A stretch of 64,000 nucleotides of DNA, taken from positions 25,857-89,856 of the forward strand of contig JAPOHW010000014.1 in NCBI GenBank assembly GCA_029979265.1. Reading direction: 5' to 3'. Below the pieces are notes generated by a model, which worked only from the letters and a program-made list of their open reading frames with translations, ran no database searches and was not told the DNA's origin. Position 1 is the stretch's first letter. Every line of letters starts with the position of its first letter. Positions 31,584 to 40,448 of this stretch are shown in pieces. The translations under genes were made by a program, and so were the position numbers. The stretch is from Actinomycetota bacterium (GTDB lineage: Bacteria; Actinomycetota; Acidimicrobiia; Acidimicrobiales; Aldehydirespiratoraceae).

Positions 31584-32885
31584 TCATGCCGGCACGAGCC
31601 GGACGACAGCCCCAGACAGCGACAGCGCGACCAACTCGCCGTTCGGATCGACACTGAAGTCGACGAGCTTCCCACCCGGCATGGAGATGTCGAGGTCGAC
31701 GAAGACGACCTCGCCGGAGGCGACCGAGATGGCCCACAGGTCCGAGGTGCAGTAGTCGCCGAAGACGTACGCACCGACGAGGCCGGGAATTGCATCGCCG
31801 CGATACACCTCGCCGCCGGTGATGCTGCAGCCACCGACCTCGCCGGTGTGGCTGTAGACGAACACCGGGTCGACGTTGCCCTCGGGGCGTTCACCCCGAA
31901 ATGCTTCGGTGCCCTCCCGGAGATTCCAGCCGAGGTTTGTGCCGAGCCCCCACCCGTTTGCACCGAGGAGGAGGGTGACCTCTTCCCAGTGGTCCTGCCC
32001 GACGTCGGCGATCCAGAAGTCGCCGGTTGCACTGTCGAACGACATCCGCCATGGGTTCCGGACGCCGATCAGAAAGGTCTCGGGAATACCACCCTCGCCA
32101 GCAAACGGGTTGTCCGTCGGGATCGCATAGGGCCCGCTGGGCGCGGCAGGTGTCGGGTCGATCCGGAGAATCGTTCCGAGCGCGGTTCCGGGATCTTGGC
32201 CGGCTCCAAGGGGATCGCCCGAGCCGCCTCCGTCCCCCACCCCGACGTACAAGTGTCCGTCGGGTCCGATCGCAAGGGCCCCGCCGTTGTGGTTGCCGAA
32301 GGGCTGCTCGAGGGTCAGCAGCACCACGCGCTGGCCGGGTCGGCCGGTTTCGTCGAGCAGGAACGCCTCGATGCGGGTGTCACCACGCCGGTCGGTGTAG
32401 TTGACGTAGAGCGCGTCGTCGTCGATTGCGAGGCCGAGGAGTCCCCGCTCGCCGCCGCTGCTGGTCTCGTCGTCGAGATCGAGCACGGTATCGCCGACCG
32501 TGCCGCTGTCGGGATCGACGACGATGACCCGGCCGGCCCGTTCGGCGATCCACCACTCGCCGTTGGGTGCGACCACGGCGTCGATCGGCGACTCGAGTTC
32601 GACGACCCGTTCGATCGTGAGATCGACACTGCGGAATGCGGCGGTGTCGGCTGCGTCTGAGCGGGCGGCGGTCGCTGCTGCTGCATCTGCGGGCTCGTCG
32701 ATCGACGGCTCGGCGTCGCCCGTGTCGGCGCGGTCGCCGCTGAGTCCCTCGGCCCCGTCGGCCGCCACGGTGACCTGAGGCACGGTGGTGTTGACGGTGA
32801 GGGAAGCGAAGCCTGGCTCGTCGTCGGCGCCGCAGGCGATGGCGAGCACCATGGTCGCAGCGAGGACAGCAGCGAGGCGCCTCAC
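31584..32885 (-). CDS. PQQ-type glucose/sorbosone dehydrogenase-like lipoprotein
   Basis: 433 aa. The GTG at 32885 overlaps the tesB stop (GTGA) and gives a short lipoprotein signal with L-A-I-A-C (Cys18). An Ala/Asp-rich linker follows to about residue 85. The rest is a six-bladed beta-propeller of the soluble glucose/sorbosone dehydrogenase family: G-L-L-G-L-A, F-G-N-H-N-G-G-A-L-A-I-G-P-D-G, V-G-V-G-D-G-G-G, G-V-R-N-P-W-R and D-V-G-Q-D-H-W-E-E-V. Related enzymes oxidise sugars with PQQ outside the membrane; many homologues have no known substrate. Confidence 0.85.
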   Translation of the reverse strand: MRRLAAVLAATMVLAIACGADDEPGFASLTVNTTVPQVTVAADGAEGLSGDRADTGDAEPSIDEPADAAAATAARSDAADTAAFRSVDLTIERVVELESPIDAVVAPNGEWWIAERAGRVIVVDPDSGTVGDTVLDLDDETSSGGERGLLGLAIDDDALYVNYTDRRGDTRIEAFLLDETGRPGQRVVLLTLEQPFGNHNGGALAIGPDGHLYVGVGDGGGSGDPLGAGQDPGTALGTILRIDPTPAAPSGPYAIPTDNPFAGEGGIPETFLIGVRNPWRMSFDSATGDFWIADVGQDHWEEVTLLLGANGWGLGTNLGWNLREGTEAFRGERPEGNVDPVFVYSHTGEVGGCSITGGEVYRGDAIPGLVGAYVFGDYCTSDLWAISVASGEVVFVDLDISMPGGKLVDFSVDPNGELVALSLSGAVVRLVPA

Positions 32886-33727
32886 GACGGACCGATACGC
32901 CGGATGAGCCCTTCCTGCACGACGTTGGCGATCAATCGTCCGTCGCGCGTGAACACTCGACCGGTGGCGAGGCCGCGCCCGCCGCTGGCCGACGGCGTGT
33001 GCTGGTCGTAGAGCAACCATTCGTCGGCACGAAACGGCCCGTGGAACCACATCGCGTGGTCGAGGCTCGCCATCATCAGCTCCCCTTCGGGTGGGCGCCC
33101 ATGGGGGAGAAGCGAGCTGTCGAGCAGGGTCATGTCGGATGCGTACGTGAGCAGGCAGGTGTGCAGCACGGGCCCGTCGGGAAGCTCACCGTTGGTTCGG
33201 AGCCACACCTGCTGGGTGGGTGGTTCCGGACCGGTCCGCTGGAGGGGGTCGGTGGTGACGTAGCGCATGTCGATCGCACTCGGCCCCCAGCGGTCGTCAA
33301 GACCTGCGGCTGCGAACCGTTGCTCACGGGTCGGGAGCTCCTCGGGGCCGACCACAACGGGCATCGGGTCGCTGTGGGAATAGCCAGGTTCGTTCACGTG
33401 GAACGAGGCCGACATGTGAAAGATGGCCCGGCCGTGTTGGATGGCTACGACGCGCCGGGTCGTGAACGACCGACCGTCCCGTATGCGGTCGACCTCGTAC
33501 AACACCGGAACACTGGGGTCACCAGGGCGCAAGAAGTAGGCGTGGAGGGAGTGGACGGGACGGTCGTCGTCGACGGTTCGCGCTGCCGCGACCAGCGCCT
33601 GCCCGGCCACCTGACCGCCGAAGATTCGCTGGCGATCCTCGTCGGGATTGACGCCGCGGAAGATGTTGACCTCGATCGACTCCAGGTCCAACAGATCGAC
33701 GAGAGCGTCGACGAGGGCTTGCTGCAT
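32882..33727 (-). CDS. tesB: Acyl-CoA thioesterase II (TesB)
   Basis: 281 aa, double hot-dog fold. Blocks: I-F-G-G-Q-V-A-G-Q-A-L-V-A-A near residue 32, H-S-L-H-A-Y-F-L-R-P-G-D, and C-terminal S-L-D-H-A-M-W-F-H followed by Y-D-Q-H-T-P-S-A-S-G-G-R-G-L. These fit TesB and its catalytic Asp/Gln/Ser-Thr positions. It frees fatty acids from acyl-CoA. Start ATG at 33727, followed by M-Q-Q-A-L-V-D-A-L. The next gene on this strand overlaps by four bases. Confidence 0.92.
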   Translation of the reverse strand: MQQALVDALVDLLDLESIEVNIFRGVNPDEDRQRIFGGQVAGQALVAAARTVDDDRPVHSLHAYFLRPGDPSVPVLYEVDRIRDGRSFTTRRVVAIQHGRAIFHMSASFHVNEPGYSHSDPMPVVVGPEELPTREQRFAAAGLDDRWGPSAIDMRYVTTDPLQRTGPEPPTQQVWLRTNGELPDGPVLHTCLLTYASDMTLLDSSLLPHGRPPEGELMMASLDHAMWFHGPFRADEWLLYDQHTPSASGGRGLATGRVFTRDGRLIANVVQEGLIRRIGPS

Positions 33728-33807
33728 AACGTCAGTCTGCCCGCTCTGGGCGGTGAGTCGGAGTCGACCGGGCCGACGCGATGGTGGTGACAGTAACCTG
33801 CACGCTC

Positions 33808-34260
33808 GTGGCACCGACGATCGCACCGAGCAGGAACTTCATCGCCGAGCACGGCGAGAAGCTGTTGCGGTACTGCGGTGTGTCGCTCGTCAACGTGGTC
33901 TTCGGACAGGGACTCCTTGCGCTGTGTCTCGCCGTGCTCGGGTTGGGCGGGGTGGTGTCGCAGGTGATCGCGGCAAGTGTGTCGGCGATACCTGCCTACC
34001 TCCTCAGCCGCCGGTGGGTATGGAAGCAGCGTGGCCCCGATTCCCTGCGCGCCGAGGTGCTGCCGTTCTGGGTCATGGCGCTCGTCGGCCTGGCGTTCGC
34101 CGTGTCGGCCATCGCCGTGATGGAGCGGTTCACCGAGTCGACGCTCGTACTGATGGCCACCAGCCTGGCTGCCTATGGGGTGGTGTGGGTCGCCAAGTAC
34201 GTGGTGCTCGACAAGATCATGTGGCACACGCCGTCCAGTGCCGATACCTCCTCGGCCTGA
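33808..34260 (+). CDS. GtrA-like membrane protein
   Basis: 150 aa with four predicted membrane helices. L-R-Y-C-G-V-S-L-V-N-V-V-F-G near the start and P-A-Y-L-L-S-R-R-W-V-W-K in the middle are the GtrA/DPMS_TMD family marks. GtrA-type proteins help move undecaprenyl-linked sugars across the membrane. A GTG at 33808 is preferred because TAACCT lies eight bases upstream; an ATG at 33781 is also possible. It is divergent from tesB. It may belong with the glycosyltransferase operon at 35-38 kb. Confidence 0.8.
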   Translation: MAPTIAPSRNFIAEHGEKLLRYCGVSLVNVVFGQGLLALCLAVLGLGGVVSQVIAASVSAIPAYLLSRRWVWKQRGPDSLRAEVLPFWVMALVGLAFAVSAIAVMERFTESTLVLMATSLAAYGVVWVAKYVVLDKIMWHTPSSADTSSA

Positions 34261-34267
34261 CGTGGTG

Positions 34268-34897
34268 ATGCACGCAACGCTGCTCGCCCATGCCGAGGCC
34301 GCCCGAGGCTTCATGCCGCCCGACGAGGGGTTGGCGTTGTTCGAAGCAGCAGAAGCGGTGGACGTGGGGGGCCCGTTTCTCGAGGTCGGCAGCTACTGCG
34401 GCAAGTCCGCGGTGTACCTCGGTGCGGCTGCGCAGGCGGCTGGTCGTGTGTTGTTCGCGTTGGACCATCACCGAGGGAGCGAGGAGAACCAGGCCGGGTG
34501 GGAGCACCACGAACCCGATCTTGTCGATCCTTCGATCGACAAGATGGACACCTTGCCGATCTTTCGTCGCACGATCCACGATGCGGGACTCGAAGGCACC
34601 GTCGTCGCACTCGTTGGTGATTCGCCGACCGTTGGCTCGATTTGGCAGATCCCGTTGGCCCTACTTTTCATCGATGGCGGCCATGGCAGCGAACCCGCCC
34701 ATCGTGACTACGAGACATGGGTACCTCACGTGGCACTGGGCGGCACGCTGCTGATCCACGACGTGTTCCCCGACCCGGCTGACGGCGGCCGGCCACCGTT
34801 CGAGATCTACTGCCGCGCCATGGAGTCCGGGGCGTTTCGCGAGGTCGCCGTCACCGGCTCGCTGCGCCGACTCGAGCGGATCGCCGGCGGGATCTGA
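34268..34897 (+). CDS. Class I SAM-dependent methyltransferase
   Basis: 209 aa from the ATG at 34268 (GTG 34262 and 34265 are just upstream). The SAM site is F-L-E-V-G-S-Y-C-G-K-S-A, then A-L-D-H-H-R-G-S-E-E and L-L-F-I-D-G-G-H, the pattern of the methyltransferase_24 group that often modifies sugars or catechols. It follows gtrA by 7 bp and is convergent with the six-hairpin protein gene across a 68-bp gap with nothing notable. Confidence 0.82.
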   Translation: MHATLLAHAEAARGFMPPDEGLALFEAAEAVDVGGPFLEVGSYCGKSAVYLGAAAQAAGRVLFALDHHRGSEENQAGWEHHEPDLVDPSIDKMDTLPIFRRTIHDAGLEGTVVALVGDSPTVGSIWQIPLALLFIDGGHGSEPAHRDYETWVPHVALGGTLLIHDVFPDPADGGRPPFEIYCRAMESGAFREVAVTGSLRRLERIAGGI

Positions 34898-34965
34898 TCA
34901 CGTCCTCGGAGACCGGAACGCGCTGCGACGCGTTTCGCCTTGTTGGATCCGTCGAATGCCGTTGG

Positions 34966-36039
34966 TCAGTCGAGGACGGACACGTCGGTGTCGACCGGGT
35001 CGATGTCGATGATCGGGGGGAGGAAGGAGTGGTCCGCGAACAGGCGGGCCGCCGGACTCGTGCCCTCGATCGCCTCGGCGCAGAGCACGACGGCGGCGGC
35101 GCTGTAGGTCGATCGCTCGTCGGTGGGGAAGAGAATGCGCTCGGGGTGGACGATGCCGGTGATGTACTTGCCGTCGTGTTCCCGGGTTGCCTGGGCGGCT
35201 CGGAACAACTCGATGGCGATCTCGCGCTCACCGACGCCCAGGTGGGCCAGCGCACACTCACAGGTCTCGGCGGTGGTGATCCAGGGTCGATCGCTGACAC
35301 AGCGGATGCCCTTGTCCTCGAGGTTGAAGGTGTCGAAGCGTGCGGCAAGGTGCGCTCGCCCCGCCTCGCCGGAGATCACGCCGGAGAGGACCGGGTAGTA
35401 CCAGTCCATCGCCCAACGATGCTTCGGTGAGAATGCGTCGGCTCGCTCGTGTCGGATGGCGTGGGCGAGTTGGCCGAGGGAGAGTTCCCAGTCGGGTCGC
35501 TCCTGCCCGAGTTCCTGGGCGATGGCGATGCCGCAGCGCAGTGAATGGGCGATCGATGATGATCCGGTGAGCAGGGCGAACGACCACGGTGTGCCGTCGG
35601 GGTGACGGGCCCACAGGATCTCACCGCGTGGTTGTTGCAGGTCGAGGACGAACTCGATGGCGCTGTCCACCACCGGCCACATCGACTCGATGAACCCCTG
35701 ATCGCGGTAGAGCAGGAAGTGATGCCAGGCACCCGCAGCGATGTAGGCGATGACGTTGGCATCGAGCTTGTCCTGCTCGACCTCGTGTTCGAGGTAGTAC
35801 TGGTGCCAGGATCCGTCGGGACGTTGGATGTCGACGAGCCACTGGTAGGCCGACTCGGCTTCGTCGCGATGCTCGCCGATCGCAAGCGCCATTGCGGCCT
35901 CGACGTGATTCCACGGGTCGGCGTGGCCGCCGGGGAACCACGGGATCATGCCCGACGGCAGCTGCCAGTCGGCGATGTGGGCCGCAGTGTCGCGGATCTG
36001 GGCGGCGGTGATCAGGCCGGGGAGGTCAGGAGCCGGCAT
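34966..36039 (-). CDS. Alpha/alpha-barrel (prenyltransferase/glycosidase-like) protein
   Basis: 357 aa, no signal or membrane segment. Repeats of Trp/Gly-rich helical hairpins such as I-A-D-W-Q-L-P-S-G-M-I-P-W-F, P-W-N-H-V-E-A-A-M-A, Q-R-P-D-G-S-W and D-R-P-W-I-T-T-A-E-T are typical of six-hairpin barrels. This fold includes terpene cyclases, protein prenyltransferases and several glycosidases; database names for such proteins vary (often prenyltransferase). It lies downstream of a methyltransferase and a glycosyltransferase and overlaps the methyltransferase gene by 14 bases. The enzyme activity is undetermined. Confidence 0.7.
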   Translation of the reverse strand: MPAPDLPGLITAAQIRDTAAHIADWQLPSGMIPWFPGGHADPWNHVEAAMALAIGEHRDEAESAYQWLVDIQRPDGSWHQYYLEHEVEQDKLDANVIAYIAAGAWHHFLLYRDQGFIESMWPVVDSAIEFVLDLQQPRGEILWARHPDGTPWSFALLTGSSSIAHSLRCGIAIAQELGQERPDWELSLGQLAHAIRHERADAFSPKHRWAMDWYYPVLSGVISGEAGRAHLAARFDTFNLEDKGIRCVSDRPWITTAETCECALAHLGVGEREIAIELFRAAQATREHDGKYITGIVHPERILFPTDERSTYSAAAVVLCAEAIEGTSPAARLFADHSFLPPIIDIDPVDTDVSVLD

Positions 36040-36802
36040 TGGCAGCCTCTCGGATCTCGGTCAGCCGCTCGGTACGCAGCGGCGACTTCGTCGCTTGGAC
36101 GATCAAGCTCTTGCCCAGCACCGGGTTGAGCAGCTTCTCGGCCGTGCGGGTCAGCCACGGCTGTTTCACGATGTCCCATTCGAGGAGCTTGTGGTAAGAG
36201 CGAACCGACCAGTTGTCGTCGATCTCGTTGTTGACGCCGACCGCACAGCGGATCCACCAGTACGGCGAATGCAGTGCGTGCGCCTTGTAGGAGACGGTGG
36301 GATCGAGCCCGGCCCCCGACAGCTTCTCGCGCACCTCCGACTCGGTGTAGATCCGAACGTGACCACCGACTGCCTTGGGGGCGTGGTACTCGTCGCTGAT
36401 CTTCCAGCACAGCCGCTCGGGGAGGGTCGCCGGGATGGTTGCGGCGATCGTGCCTCCGGGCTTCAGAATGCGGAAGAACTCGTCGTACGCCGCAATGTCG
36501 TCGGGAATGTGCTCGAGGACTTCACTGGCGATGATCTTGTCGAACGTGTTGTCGGGGAACGGCAGGGACGTTCCGTCGCCCTGCACCTGCACGTGCAGCA
36601 GTTGTTCGTCGAACAGACCGTCGTCGATCAGCATCGGCGCCGTGTTCCGGATCGCCTCGAGTTCCGGCAGCGCCATGTCGCAACTCACAACATGGGCACC
36701 CCGCACCAGCGCCTCGTAGGTGTGGCGACCGAACCCGCACCCGAGGTCGAGCAGGAGGTCGCCGGCCCGCACGTCGAACTTCGTGTAGTCGACGGTCAAC
36801 AT
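36026..36802 (-). CDS. Class I SAM-dependent methyltransferase
   Basis: 258 aa starting at ATG 36802. Motif I is L-L-L-D-L-G-C-G-F-G-R-H-T, followed by V-S-C-D-M-A-L-P-E-L and the motif F-D-K-I-I-A-S-E-V-L-E-H-I with G-G-T-I-A-A-T-I-P. It resembles UbiE/Coq5-like and sugar methyltransferases. Its start codon overlaps the glycosyltransferase stop, and its end overlaps the barrel protein, so all three are one translationally linked unit. Confidence 0.87.
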   Translation of the reverse strand: MLTVDYTKFDVRAGDLLLDLGCGFGRHTYEALVRGAHVVSCDMALPELEAIRNTAPMLIDDGLFDEQLLHVQVQGDGTSLPFPDNTFDKIIASEVLEHIPDDIAAYDEFFRILKPGGTIAATIPATLPERLCWKISDEYHAPKAVGGHVRIYTESEVREKLSGAGLDPTVSYKAHALHSPYWWIRCAVGVNNEIDDNWSVRSYHKLLEWDIVKQPWLTRTAEKLLNPVLGKSLIVQATKSPLRTERLTEIREAANAGS

Positions 36803-38085
36803 CAGCTGTTGATCCGCTCTGCATGCTCGGTCAGTACCGCTCGGTACTGATCGACGGTCTTGATGGCGGTGTGGCGCCACGACCATTGGTGTTTCACCCG
36901 GTCGCGACCGGCCGAACCGACCTTGGCCCGAAGCTCTGGATCGTCGAGGGCATCACGAATCGTTGCGGCCAGTGCATCGCTGTTGCCGGGTTCGGTCTGG
37001 AAGCAGGTCTCGCCGTGGTTGCCGGTGACCTCGGGAAGGGCTCCACCGGTTGTGGCCACCAGGGGCACGCCACACGACATTGCCTCGATCGCCGGCAACG
37101 AGAAGCCTTCGTAGAGCGACGGCACGCAGGCCAACTCGGCTTCGCTGTAGAGCTCGACGATGCGTTCGTCGGGTACCCCGCTGACGAAGTTGACACAGTC
37201 GTCGAGCCCGAGGGCGGTCATGGTCTGTGACGCATGGGAGTCGGGCCGGCGCTTCCCGATGATGGTGAGCTCCATGTGGCGTTCGGTCCGGAGTTTGGCG
37301 ACGGCCTCGAGCAAGAACTTGAGGCCTTTCATGGCGACATCGGCCGAGGCTGTGGTGACGATGTGGCCGGGTCGCCGTTCGACGCCGGGTACCGGCAGGA
37401 ACAGGTCGGGATCGACACCGACGGGAACAACATGGATCTTGTCGAGGTCGACTCCCTTGTCCGCTGCGATGTCCTGTTTGGAATTCTCCGACACCGAGAG
37501 GATGCGGGGCATGCGCCGCGCGACCTGGGTTTGCATTTTGGTGAAGGCGTACCAGCGGCGTTTGCCGAACGCCTCCCACGGGGTCCGGGCGTGTTCGAGT
37601 TCGAGCTTGCGGTCAACGGTGATCGGGTGGTGGATCGTCTCGAGGATCGGCCAGCCCTCTCGGTGGAGCCGCAGGATGCCCCAGCCGAGGGTCTGGTTGT
37701 CTTGGATCAGGTCGAAATCGTTGCGGCGCGTGCGCAGTTCTCGCCAGGCCCGCCAGCTGAACGCCATCGGCTCGGAGAAGTTGCCGGTTGCGAACGACAG
37801 GTGCTCGAGTGCGTCGGTCCAGTCCTTCCACTCCCACAACCGCGGCTTGCGCATCGGGTGTGGATCGGCCCAGATGTCGAGGCTGGGAAGCGGGTGAAAC
37901 GGGATGCGGTCGTCGATGATGGGGTAGGGCGGCCCGCCGTACACCTCGACGTGGTGGCCGAGATCGACGAGCGCCTTGGTGAGGTGACGGCTGTAGACGC
38001 CCTGGCCGCCAACGTGCGGTTTGCCCCGGTAGGTCAGGTACGCGATCCGAAGCGGCGCGTCGGGATCGGGGGGCGTCCACGGCAT
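36802..38085 (-). CDS. Glycosyltransferase family 4
   Basis: 427 aa, GT-B fold. N-terminal half: I-A-Y-L-T-Y-R-G-K-P-H-V-G-G-Q-G-V-Y; C-terminal half: T-T-A-S-A-D-V-A-M-K-G-L and V-P-S-L-Y-E-G-F-S-L-P-A-I-E-A-M, the E-x7-E nucleotide-sugar site. It probably adds a sugar to a lipid carrier or cell-surface glycan. It leads the three-gene operon. TAGCCT lies nine bases before the ATG. It is divergent from dtd, 42 bp apart. Confidence 0.9.
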   Translation of the reverse strand: MPWTPPDPDAPLRIAYLTYRGKPHVGGQGVYSRHLTKALVDLGHHVEVYGGPPYPIIDDRIPFHPLPSLDIWADPHPMRKPRLWEWKDWTDALEHLSFATGNFSEPMAFSWRAWRELRTRRNDFDLIQDNQTLGWGILRLHREGWPILETIHHPITVDRKLELEHARTPWEAFGKRRWYAFTKMQTQVARRMPRILSVSENSKQDIAADKGVDLDKIHVVPVGVDPDLFLPVPGVERRPGHIVTTASADVAMKGLKFLLEAVAKLRTERHMELTIIGKRRPDSHASQTMTALGLDDCVNFVSGVPDERIVELYSEAELACVPSLYEGFSLPAIEAMSCGVPLVATTGGALPEVTGNHGETCFQTEPGNSDALAATIRDALDDPELRAKVGSAGRDRVKHQWSWRHTAIKTVDQYRAVLTEHAERINS

Positions 38086-38127
38086 AGGGCGTCAAGGCTA
38101 GGACTACCGGGGGGTAGGTTGCGACCC

Positions 38128-38565
38128 GTGAGAGCGTTGGTCCAGCGAGTACGTGAGGCATCGGTCACCGTCGACGGGGACGTCGTCGGCCGAATCGGGC
38201 CGGGGGTCGTGGCGTTGGTCGGCGTCACCCACGACGACACCGAGACCCTTTCGCTCAAGCTGGCCGACAAGATCTGGAACCTGCGGATCTTCGACGATGC
38301 CGATGGGGTGATGAACCGCAGCGCGGCCGACAACGGTCTCGAGGTGCTCGTGGTCAGTCAGTTCACGCTGTACGGCGACACTCGCAGGGGACGCCGCCCG
38401 GGGTACTCCGATGCCGCCCGTCCCGAGTTCGCCGAGCCGCTCGTCGAGGCGGTCGTCGATGCGTTACGGGCCCGTGGTGCCGTCGTCGAGACCGGACGCT
38501 TCCGGACCGAGATGGCGGTCGCTCTGGTCAATGACGGACCGGTCACGCTCCTGATCGAGGTGTGA
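38128..38565 (+). CDS. dtd: D-aminoacyl-tRNA deacylase
   Basis: 145 aa from a GTG, with TAGGTT (38115-38120) seven bases upstream. Signature blocks: M-R-A-L-V-Q-R-V, the catalytic V-V-S-Q-F-T-L-Y-G-D-T and the C-terminal N-D-G-P-V-T-L (Gly-cisPro region). It removes D-amino acids mischarged on tRNA, and glycine from tRNA-Ala. Full length. The last 102 bases run antisense to the end of the lnt gene. Confidence 0.95.
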   Translation: MRALVQRVREASVTVDGDVVGRIGPGVVALVGVTHDDTETLSLKLADKIWNLRIFDDADGVMNRSAADNGLEVLVVSQFTLYGDTRRGRRPGYSDAARPEFAEPLVEAVVDALRARGAVVETGRFRTEMAVALVNDGPVTLLIEV

Positions 38566-40029
38566 GTCGGTTCGGCCCGGCCGCCAGGCCACGGCCAGCG
38601 CCAGGAACCCGAAGACGATCATGGGCCAGGCGCCCCACCGAACCGCGAGGGTCGTGCCGCTGCGCAGCTCGATCGTGTCGTACAGCACCTTCTGCTCGCT
38701 GATGCCCGTTCGTTGTTCGACGTGACCGTCGGGGTGCACGACCGCCGAGAACCCGGTTGGTGCGGCTTGGAGGACCCAGCGGTCGGTCTCGATCGCCCGG
38801 AGACGGCTCGATGCCACCTGTTGGGTCTGCACGATCGTGAGCCAGTAGCTCGATCCGTTGGTGGGATTGAGGAGTGCCTGACCGCCGTTGCCGATCGCGT
38901 CTCGGGCGCGATGGTCGAAGAACACCTCCCAGGAGATGACGACCCCGAGTCGGCCGATGTCGGTGTCGAGCACTGCGGGTTCGGTGCCGGGCCGGACGTC
39001 GCGAGACGGCAGTTCGTCGGAGAAGCGTTCGATCATCGAACGCAGCGGCACGAACTCGCCGAAGGGGACCAGACGCACCTTGTCGTAGCGATCGGTCACC
39101 GTGCCGTCGGGCGATTGCGCGATCGAATAGTTCGCGTTCGCACGACCGTCGTCGGTGCGTTGGAACCAGCCGCTCACGACAACGGCGTCGACGTCGGTGG
39201 CGTGCTGGGTGAGTCGTTCGGTTGCCTCGGTGATGCCGAGCAGCGGGTCGGTGCACCGGTCAGGGGTCGGCCACTCGTCGGGAGCGGGGTGGACGACGTC
39301 CTCGGGCCAGAGCACGAGGTCGACACGACGGTCGATCGATGCACTGGCTTCCATGTGTCGCTCAAACACGGCGCGGGTCTCGCAGATGTCGGCTCGGGTG
39401 TTCTGGGGCCCGCCGCCCTGCACCACGGCAACATCGATCGTGGCAATCGTTTCCACGGCGTTGCCGGCGAGGTTGCCGCCGATCGTGCCAACGGTAAGGG
39501 CGGTGGCTACTCCCAGTGCCGGCAGCCACCGGCGTTCGAAGAGGTCGGCCACACCGACGCCGGCAAGAGCGACGAGCCCCGCCAGCAGTGGCGAGCCGAA
39601 GAGTCGGGCGCTCAGTGCCCATGGTGTGCCGACGCCGATCATCGCGTAGGTCGCAATGGGCGTGCCGCCGAACGGCTGGTTCCAGCGAAGCAACTCGATC
39701 AGAACGAGCGCCCCGACGAAGGCACACCGCTTGGGCCACCCGTCATCGGCGGGGGTGGCGGCGCCGATGACGCCGGTCAACGCCGCGAAGATGAGCACGG
39801 CGATCGGCCATCCCGGCGCAGTGAGGTCGACCATCCAGAGGGTGGCGGGCGTGGCCCATGCCAGACCGACCATGGCCGAAAGGCCGAAACGGTGACGCGC
39901 CGACGCAACGCCGATGAGACGGAACCAGATGGCGATGCCGAGCAACGCCAGTGGTCCCCAACCCCACGGTGGAAGCCCTGCGGCGATCAGCAGACCGGAC
40001 GCAACGGCCTGGACTCGGCGACTCGTCAT
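38464..40029 (-). CDS. lnt: Apolipoprotein N-acyltransferase-like protein, catalytic Cys replaced by Ser
   Basis: 521 aa: about six N-terminal membrane segments, then a nitrilase-fold domain. In Lnt the catalytic triad is Glu-Lys-Cys. Here the Glu (L-W-P-E-D-V) and Lys (Y-D-K-V-R-L-V-P-F-G-E-F-V-P-L) are kept, but the nucleophile position in V-V-I-S-W-E-V-F-F-D-H is serine where other Lnts have I-C-Y-E or a similar motif. Codon TCC is seen directly. Either a serine nucleophile is used or the protein is not a classical acyltransferase. The start is ATG 40029 (GTG 40032 is next to it). The last 33 codons plus stop overlap dtd antisense; the charged tail after about residue 485 is not conserved family sequence. 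Confidence 0.85.
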   Translation of the reverse strand: MTSRRVQAVASGLLIAAGLPPWGWGPLALLGIAIWFRLIGVASARHRFGLSAMVGLAWATPATLWMVDLTAPGWPIAVLIFAALTGVIGAATPADDGWPKRCAFVGALVLIELLRWNQPFGGTPIATYAMIGVGTPWALSARLFGSPLLAGLVALAGVGVADLFERRWLPALGVATALTVGTIGGNLAGNAVETIATIDVAVVQGGGPQNTRADICETRAVFERHMEASASIDRRVDLVLWPEDVVHPAPDEWPTPDRCTDPLLGITEATERLTQHATDVDAVVVSGWFQRTDDGRANANYSIAQSPDGTVTDRYDKVRLVPFGEFVPLRSMIERFSDELPSRDVRPGTEPAVLDTDIGRLGVVISWEVFFDHRARDAIGNGGQALLNPTNGSSYWLTIVQTQQVASSRLRAIETDRWVLQAAPTGFSAVVHPDGHVEQRTGISEQKVLYDTIELRSGTTLAVRWGAWPMIVFGFLALAVAWRPGRTDSHLDQERDRSVIDQSDRHLGPEASGLDDGTTGP

Positions 40030-40073
40030 CACCTGTCGTTTCGCGGCCGATGCACAGCCGCGAGGCTAGCGAC

Positions 40074-40448
40074 CTAGACCTTCTTGCCGCAGACGGGCCA
40101 TGGCTGACGACCGCGTTCGCTCCACAGCGCCCGAGTCATGGCGTCCTGCCACCAGGGTTCGACGTCGATCGGGTCGATGCCTGTGAGCCACGGAAAGTGC
40201 CGACCGGCGACGTCGTCCCAGGTGGTCTGGTCGAACTGGTAGGCGCCGCGATAGGTGCCCGACGGTGAGATTGCCCGATAGTTGTCGGTCGACTCGCACA
40301 TCCGGAGCCGAAGCAGTTCGTCGGGCGACAGCACGTCGCGGGTCGGGGCGGTCGACTCGAGGTACAGCGCCATTTCCTGGGGGGTGCAGGCCGAACCGAT
40401 CAGCATGACGCCCACGGCGAACGCGGCAAGGCGGATTCGGATGCTCAT
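40074..40448 (-). CDS. Resuscitation-promoting-factor-like transglycosylase lipoprotein
   Basis: 124 aa. GAGGAGG precedes the ATG at 40448. The signal ends in L-I-G-S-A-C (Cys21). The body is an Rpf/transglycosylase-like domain: L-R-L-R-M-C-E-S-T-D-N-Y with catalytic E52, then Y-R-G-A-Y-Q-F-D-Q-T-T-W, and two cysteines (C51, C120) that fit the Rpf disulfide. It would cut peptidoglycan at the cell surface. It lies 41 bp upstream of the Lnt-like gene on the same strand and is a possible substrate of it. Confidence 0.85.
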   Translation of the reverse strand: MSIRIRLAAFAVGVMLIGSACTPQEMALYLESTAPTRDVLSPDELLRLRMCESTDNYRAISPSGTYRGAYQFDQTTWDDVAGRHFPWLTGIDPIDVEPWWQDAMTRALWSERGRQPWPVCGKKV

